Below, in pieces: positions 58,021 through 64,000 of a stretch of DNA of 64,000 nt (its first letter is position 1; every line of letters starts with the position of its first letter). The stretch is from positions 20,863,300-20,927,299 of the forward strand of contig CM057231.1 in NCBI GenBank assembly GCA_029891385.1, read 5' to 3'. Source of the stretch: Erythroxylum novogranatense. Its lineage: Eukaryota > Streptophyta > Magnoliopsida > Malpighiales > Erythroxylaceae. The notes below the pieces were generated by a model. It was not told the origin of the DNA. It did no database searches and saw only the letters and a program-made list of their open reading frames with translations. Position numbers and translations under genes: made by a program.

Positions 58021-59920
58021 AGCAGCTGCAAACCCTTCTAAGCATATCTATTTACCCACGACTAGGACTTAACAGTTTTAAAATAAACCATTTCAGATTT
58101 CAGAATTTCATGTAAATGATGTAGTGCCAATCATATGACCTTATTCATTTGATAAAACTTAACATGCCTTATAAATGCAAACATATGCGTTAAAGCATCA
58201 ATAAATGTATTGAGTCATCACAAATTATATATATTCACACAATTAGAAAGAACTTCCAATACAATCCTAATTGTCAAACTCCTTAGACAACTGATGGTCC
58301 AGAATTATCACAATATCATAATCACATAACAATAAAATAATGCAAAAGTATGAATTCATTTTCTTATGCTTAAATTGAACACATTCATTCTCACTTAAAC
58401 AAACTCAATATACCTTATAACTATAAGCATTTTCATCAATATAACATTAAGTCATTACATATTACATGTAACCACTGAAGTTTCCAAATTCACAAACATT
58501 CATAACTAACACATTACTCTAATTCTTTAAATGACATTTGCAACAAAAAATAAACTTCCTTACTTTAACAACTTATAAGTTCCAAAATTAGATACTTTGT
58601 TATCTATTAACGCCTTCCTTAAGTTATTACTTCAATTAAAAAATCCTAATCTTATTCAACCTTTAGCTAACTTATTCCATAATAAACTAGGTTCATTTTT
58701 AAGCTCATTTAAGTCCATTTAAACCATTATTGAATACCTTAACCTTATATCATCCAAACATTGTCTAAAACCAACATTTTCCACTTCTTAAATACTTCCC
58801 ACAACCGTGGGAATGAACCTTATAAATCCCACAATCATGGGATGAGTGAACTGAAGGTTCACTTACCCACAACCTCCAAATTATTTCCAAAACTTGATTT
58901 CTTTACGTCCATTCGACACACCTTCACCAAAGTCCATCAATTTAACTTCAATTATACGTTATTCATGCTTCAATACCTCATCAAATTCATGTATAAACTA
59001 ATTAAAAAATCATTGATTAAGTAACTTACAAATCAATACCTTCCACACATCAAAATCAAACCAAAAGTTATCTTACAAAGATAATTTTTTCATAATTCAT
59101 TTATCATCATCTTAACATATATTTCAAGCCAATTTAATTATCATAAAACTTGTAATAAAACATGCTATCAAGTTTAGTAATCCCTTAACTAATTACCTTT
59201 AAGTTCCTTCTTCAAATAACTAATCAAACCAGCCTTTATGCAACCAAAGCACTTTCGAAATCTAGGTAAATGTAAGATGATCTTAACACTAAGATGATAC
59301 CAACATGGAAGGCAATATAAAGTAGCTTTCTTAATGAAGTAACTTACAAGAATTCCAAGAGAAAATGACCTAAAAAAATCCGAAAGTTTAGAGGAAATGA
59401 GATAGTTTTGGTGGAGGGATTACAAGGTAGTGAACAATGAGCAAAACAAAAATGACTCCAGTAGAAACTTGCCTCATTCATTGCTAAGTGTCATCAAATT
59501 GTAACAACATGTGTCCCTAGGCATGTTCTTCATTTTCCCACATTGGAGATGCCAAATGTTAACAATATATTAAGCCATTTGTCTTTCTTTTATTGCTACC
59601 ACTTGCCAATTTAGTACTATGCCATTTGTCAATGCATTAACTATGTCAAATGTCACTAACTCATAGGCTTGGTCATTCCAATTTTTATGTACCAACTTAT
59701 CTTGCTACTTAAAAATTTTCCTAATCCAAATGTACATTTTAATACCTCAATTCTCTAATGTTGTCAATTAATTCCAATTCGCTAAGTAGGATCCATTAAA
59801 CTCAAAATTCAAGTCATATGCAATTCTCAATCATATCATAATTTTTAATACCTATCATATATGTACTTTCATGGACATGTAACATTCCAACTAGGGTACA
59901 ATTTAGGGCCTTACATTGAA

Positions 59921-60295
59921 TCTCTTTAATAAATCTAATGATACTTGCTTTCTGATTGGCTTATTTATACTGATGGTTTTATTTGATGCATCATTTACTC
60001 TTTTTATCTATTTCATTTTGTTTGATTTCCTCTTTATACTCCCTTATTCTTTTTTATAATGACAAGGGCGTATATATTTCTCAATGCTACTCGAATATAT
60101 ATGTGATTGATTATATTGTTGAAATTGTGAATATCTATAACATATAAACAATAGGTTCCTTTCTTAAGAGACAGGCTCCTGTTAATTATGACTAAACATA
60201 TAAGAGTCACAGGTATCTTTCAAAATCAGTTATTATCTCTTTGAATTTTGAAAAATATATCTATTATTACTTATCATCATCAAAAAAGGGGAGAT
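59921..60295 (+). other. S2 3' untranslated part and polypurine tract
   Basis: About 375 bases between solo LTR e and the 3' LTR. No coding wording is seen. The last bases (caaaaaaggggagat, ending at 60295) are the PPT. Confidence 0.65.
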
Positions 60296-61045
60296 TGTTA
60301 GCTCAAGGTTTATATTTAATGATTTGGATGACAACACTTATGAAATAGAAAGAACATAGTCAAACTGTCAAAACATTTTGAGCAACATCTATACTCTTGA
60401 GAATCATATCAAACTATTGTGCTTTAAAAAGTGAAATCATTCTATCAAGAGAGAAATTGTTATTTTGTTTTCTTGTGAGCTTTTTAGAAGCTTGTTATAA
60501 ACTTCGAGTGTGAAAGGTTAGAGAACCTTGAAAAAATATATACTTGTGATTTTGGAGAGGCTCATCAAATTTAATACTTAGCTTTTATAGTGAGAAACTC
60601 AAGTTGGATACTTAGGGACTAGAAATAAGCTTAGGTTCTAAGCCAAACCCATATAAACCGAATGCATCTTTTTTCTCTCTCTCATTAACTTTTAAATTTC
60701 CACATTATATTGTGTGTTTGTTGTTTTTAAGAGGATCTTTCACTTTTTTAAAGATGCTCCTTCTGTTTTCAACTTGTAAGAGATTCCTTTCAGTTTTAAT
60801 AAGAGCCTTCTATTTTTAAATTTTTTAATGGAATTTATCATTTAGTAGGCTCCTTTAGTTTAAGCAGTGTCTTATCCTACAAAAGGCTTCTATTGAATAA
60901 CAAGCTCTTGTCGTTTAAAAATGCTTTATCTTCTAACAGGCTTTTATTGTTTTAATTAGGATCTATTTATTATACGAATTACAAGAACTTATAAAAAAAA
61001 TTTATACATATAATTCACCCCTCTTGCGTGTGTTTTCATTTATCA
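60296..61045 (+). repeat. S2 3' LTR
   Basis: It starts TGTTAGCTCAAGG after the PPT and ends TTATCA. It matches 37871-38368 well in its second half. It is shorter than the 5' LTR by about 260 bases in the first half. A target duplication is not found after it. Confidence 0.7.
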
Positions 61046-61370
61046 AAGTAGTAGTCTATTTATTATGACTACTTAGCATAGTCCACTAGGTAATCTTCTT
61101 ATAGTGTTTAATTCAAATATATCTAACAAATGTGCTAAAGTTGTAACAATATAAAAGAATTCCATTGTTGTATGCCAAATGTTATACAAAGACATTATAA
61201 AAGTGATTAGTAAATGGTAGTATGACATATGCTTATTCTTGATAGTAATTACATAATATGCTTATGTTTAATATGTTTTAAAGAACAGAACACAAAGAAA
61301 GCAAACTAAGTTAAGGTTCACTAAGAAAATAATAACAAATTGATAATTGAAAAACAAACAGAAATTAAAT
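61046..61370. other. Unassigned AT-rich spacer
   Basis: Nothing recognisable between the S2 3' LTR and the Athila/Tat fragment. Confidence 0.5.
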
Positions 61371-61663
61371 GGATTGATTCTTTAAAGTCTTGTGGCTAGA
61401 CACCTTAATGGTCATGCTCAAGGTAGGTTGTTCAAAGTGATTGGTTCCATTGCTTATCCTTTCCATTTGAATCAGTCTCTAAAATTTTTTGAAACACTCC
61501 CTCAATTGCATCCACTAGCAATTGGTAGCATTCATTACTCTCTTTAACTAAGTCCAACTTTTTTTCTTCTTCTTCCTACAAAGCAAAATCAAAATCGATA
61601 GCATTAACGTGATTAACAAAAGAGCAGTCTTCAAAAATAGTAGAAGTAGGAATAGGTTCAACA

Positions 61664-62074
61664 TTAAAGATTTAAAATTCTACTATTTCTCCTAAGATGG
61701 TGGGCACGAAACCTCCCTAAAAATATGGAGTGCTTCATTTTTTTCTCCTTCACTTCCCCTATGTCTAGGATAATAAAGTCTACGAGAACAATCAATACTC
61801 CAACTTTCACTAATACGTCTTCCAGTATTCCTTTCAGATAATAGGTAGACATATTAGCTAATTGCAAATACATGTTCGTAGGTTTTAATTTTCCTAGATA
61901 CAATTTTTGATAAATTGAGTGAGGCATAAGGTTTATGCTTACTCCAAGATCAAGGCTACCCTTCACCTCATCACCATTACCCATTGATACTTTCATGATA
62001 AGATGTACTAGGTCTTTCAGTTTGGGGGGTAAATGTTGGTGCAGAATTACACTTGCTACTTTCGAAACCAGCAC
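61664..62074 (-). pseudogene. Athila/Tat aspartic protease
   Basis: 136 open codons. Typical group wording: PPKLKDLVHLIMKVSMG, then DLGVSINLMPHSIYQKLYLG (the group uses DLG or DSG; the catalytic Asp is present), PTNMYLQLANMSTYYLKGIL, EDVLVKVGVLIVLVDFIILD, then FLGRFRAHH where LGRPFL is usual. The Pro-Phe change near the end suggests a small frameshift. It would mature the polyprotein. Confidence 0.78.
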
Positions 62075-62399
62075 CTCTTTATTAGGCTTAAACTTTTATT
62101 TCTTAGTGCTTAGTTCCTTGAAGAACTTGACATAAGTCGAAATGTTCCTAATCACATCTAACAAGGCCAGATTAACATTGACCTTAGAAAGCACGCCTTA
62201 TAAATAAGAAAACTGCTCATCTTGTTTCAATTCCTTAAGGCAGCTTGGATATGGAATTAGTGGTCAATAAGGATTCATCATCTTGTGTAATTTTTTTCCT
62301 TCATTGTCCTTGGTTTCATGCTTAAATTCTTCACCCTTTTGAATGTGACTTGAGAGTTTCTCCCATTGCTTTTCTCATTTCACTCATCTTCTTCTTTGG

Positions 62400-63822
62400 T
62401 GACGCTATCTTTCTCTTGATTATCAGCATCAAATATCTAAAAAGGAAACTCAATATGTCAATCACTTTACCACTTCTCATAATAGTATTTCTTGGGCTTG
62501 CTTGAATTGAATAGGAAACTTTCCCTTTTGATTGATGGGCATTGGAGGATCTAGTTGCCCTACTTAAATCTCAATCCTATTTACAGATGCCTTCAAAGAA
62601 TCAAATCTTTTAAAGTTCGTTTCTTAATTCTAAATTGTTACCAGATAAACGCATTTAGGATTTCCTCTAAATAAAGCTTTCTCAGTAGGTTTTCATTTAA
62701 AGATTGTCCTTAAAAATAGTTTGGCCTCTGAGAATTTGGACACTGGGGGTTACACTCATGGATTGTTGGTCTTCCAAAAATAATTGAGGTAGTTTCTCCA
62801 CCCAAGATTGTAGGTGTTTGAATACGGATTATTTCTCTCCCTTGGTTGAAAACCATTAGGTGAGTTCACTTGTTCTTCCCTATCTACAAAAGGTTGGTAA
62901 GAATATGAACAAACATTAGCTCTATGACTAGAATTTCCACATATACCATATACCTCTTTTTGGAACATTTTGGGGTAGTCGTGTAGTTAGCATATTTACA
63001 TACCTTGTTAACTCAGCTAACTACATTACCAATTCTTGATTCAAGCTCACTTCATAAACTCCAGCTCTTCTCCCCTAATGCTCTTTTATTGATAATTAGC
63101 CCTCAATATTTAGAAGATTTTGTACATTTCTTTTGCCATTTTCTCTCCCACAACTCTTCCTATTGCATTATCCACCGTGTACTGAGACTATTGTGTCAAT
63201 CCATCATAAAAGAATTAGTTTTGCATATGAAGGGGAAAATGATGGTGTGGACATTGGAATAGTAAGAGTTTGAATTGCTCCCACACCTCATGGAATGCTC
63301 TCCCTTCATCTAAGTGAAGGTAGCTATCTTCATCCGCAACTTAGAGGTCTTTTGATAGGAATAGAATTTTTCCATAAATTTGTTGTACACCTCCTCCCAT
63401 ATAGTCAATGAGTAGAGTGGAAGAGTCATTAACCAAGCCTTGGCCTAATCCTTCAATGTTTATTGAAAACATCCCATTCTGAGAAGATCTTCGTCTAAGC
63501 TATCTAAGGGAAAGGTTTAGAGGGTAGTATACAATTCTCATTTGAAGTTTAAAAGGACTTCATTGGGAACCCTATAGAATGATGGCAATGTGTTATAGTG
63601 GATGCTTTTTAATTTATAGTTTCTAGTTGCCTCTCCTAAACGTATGCATGATATGATAGTACCAATCACCGATATGGCATACTCCTTCATTACTATCTGC
63701 CTTTCACCCATCTTTTGGTTATCAACTTGATTCTTCACACTTGGGTTCCTCACGATTGTCTTCAAAGTCCCCTTGAGGTCTTCGTATTCAGTGTATTTTA
63801 TCAATAAAAAGGACGGGTTCAC
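62400..63822 (-). pseudogene. Athila/Tat gag
   Basis: The N-terminal piece (63822-63538) has KEYAISVIGTIISCIR, then NYKLKSIHYNTLPSFYRVPN. In another frame the capsid core follows near 63460-63290: KAWLMTLPLYSLTIWEEVYN, KFMEKFYS, and a helix reading KTSKLRMKIATF. Near 62968-62756 comes GICGNSSHRANVC and then NPYSNTYNLGWRNYLNYFW, a signature of Athila/Tat gag. At least three stops or frameshifts separate these pieces. The true start may lie a little beyond 63822. Confidence 0.75.
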
Positions 63823-63834
63823 TATCTAAAGATC

Positions 63835-63936
63835 TCCTTCTTAACATAAACTAAACAAGTTCACTTTTAGAGTCATCCTTCTTAGCACAAATTAAGAGTT
63901 CATTTTTAGAGTCGTCCTTCTTAACATAAACTAACT
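63835..63936 (-). repeat. ~40-bp tandem repeat, 2.5 copies, in Athila/Tat leader
   Basis: Units start tccttctta at 63835, 63876 and 63915 (the last partial). They run through gttca.ttttagagtc. It lies directly upstream of gag on minus. Confidence 0.7.
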
Positions 63937-64000
63937 ACGAAAAGCGTCAAATTAATAAAAAAAATTAACACAAGTTAACAAAAATAACACAATAAAACAT

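Larger units (their letters stand above)
57173..59915 (-). mobile_element. Solo gypsy-type LTR 'e' at the end of the S2 envelope-like region
   Basis: Perfect ttgaa flanks (57168-57172 and 59916-59920) bound a 2.74-kb segment. On minus it starts TGTAAGGCCCTAAATTG, close to the b LTR start TGTTAGGCCCCAAATTT, and ends GGTGTTACA. There is no internal region, so it is a solo LTR. It contains a 21-22 bp tandem repeat, an array of inverted-repeat units and a CTAAGC/GCTTAG hairpin, in the same relative order as c and d. No gene. Confidence 0.85.
24902..61045 (+). mobile_element. Sirevirus-type Ty1/copia element S2, split by four gypsy insertions
   Basis: The element runs from TGTTAGCTCAAG at 24902 to ...TTATCA at 61045. 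Its own sequence is 24902-25386, 28231-28259, 37871-44524, 56629-57172 and 59921-61045, about 8.8 kb. It holds 5' LTR, PBS, gag, protease, integrase, RT, RNase H, envelope-like frame, PPT and 3' LTR, in copia order. Pairing of the LTRs is inferred from shared wording (AGTTGGATACTTA.GGACTAGA and AATTCACCCCTC). I find no target duplication (gccat versus aagta), which fits its age. All frames are badly broken. Confidence 0.8.
61371..64000 (-). mobile_element. Athila/Tat-type Ty3/gypsy element, 5' part (gag and protease), running off the window
   Basis: On minus, from the window edge: leader with a ~40-bp tandem repeat, gag, zinc-finger region, protease, then the start of the linker to RT (LVNHVNAIDFDFAL near 61575-61620). 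LTR and PBS are beyond 64000, and RT is not reached before the text fades near 61371. Wording is of the Athila/Tat group rather than the chromoviruses: no chromodomain-type pol, and the gag reads PYSNTYNLGWRN. Stops and frameshifts are frequent. Confidence 0.75.

Noticed and set aside
24902..61045. Treating 24902-25386 and 60296-61045 as LTRs of unrelated elements
   Set aside because: No target duplication was found and lengths differ, which keeps some doubt. Shared start, PPT, matching second halves and the envelope-like frame continuing across d make one element the simpler reading.

Overview
This window is plant nuclear DNA, almost certainly eudicot repeat-rich (pericentromeric-type) heterochromatin. 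Every recognisable coding stretch belongs to a retrotransposon, most are broken by stops and frameshifts, and I see no host gene, tRNA, rRNA or CRISPR array. The species is not determinable by eye. Sireviruses with an envelope-like reading frame are common in legumes, so a legume is possible but not shown.

Layout. (1) 1-~3150: a 5'-truncated, decayed Tork-type Ty1/copia element on +. (2) ~3290-5400: a decayed LINE on + (ORF1 and endonuclease traces). (3) 5400-5976 and 19207-~19990: minus-strand traces of an old Athila/Tat-type Ty3/gypsy element, split by (4). (4) 6587-19201: a complete but broken minus-strand Sirevirus, here called S1, with 1.06-1.09 kb LTRs, PBS, PPT and a perfect 5-bp target duplication (tccaa). 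Its envelope-like frame is split by a 2.96-kb solo gypsy LTR, 'a' (9335-12294). (5) ~19990-24901: AT-rich filler with a LINE reverse-transcriptase scrap and a second Tork fragment. (6) 24902-61045: a second Sirevirus, S2, on +. It is only about 8.8 kb long itself but is opened up by four chromovirus-type insertions.

The four S2 insertions are: solo LTR 'c' (25387-28225, minus, TSD gctca); 'b' (28260-37865, +, TSD taaag), a full Tekay/Del-type element with gag, protease, RT, RNase H, integrase and chromodomain; 'd' (44525-56623, minus, TSD ttgga), a non-coding element with 4.26-kb LTRs; and solo LTR 'e' (57173-59915, minus, TSD ttgaa). c and b sit in the S2 5' LTR; d and e sit in or near its envelope-like frame. 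(7) ~61370-64000: gag and protease of another Athila/Tat-type element on minus, running off the window.

How the parts relate: the nest gives an order of events. The Tork, LINE and Athila traces are the oldest, then S1 and S2, then the chromovirus LTR elements a-e. The two full chromovirus elements, b and d, have LTR pairs that look near-identical outside CpG-rich patches, so both are fairly young. No element here is autonomous as it stands.

The most interesting signals are non-coding. The gypsy LTRs of five families share a similar internal layout: a block of short inverted repeats whose stems vary while pairing is kept, then a small hairpin, in four families followed directly by ACCC. A 20-bp inverted repeat just before the PPT of b is also kept in d, although d has lost all of pol. 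CpG-dense palindromic word clusters lie inside otherwise AT-rich LTRs and show CGCG-to-CATG decay.
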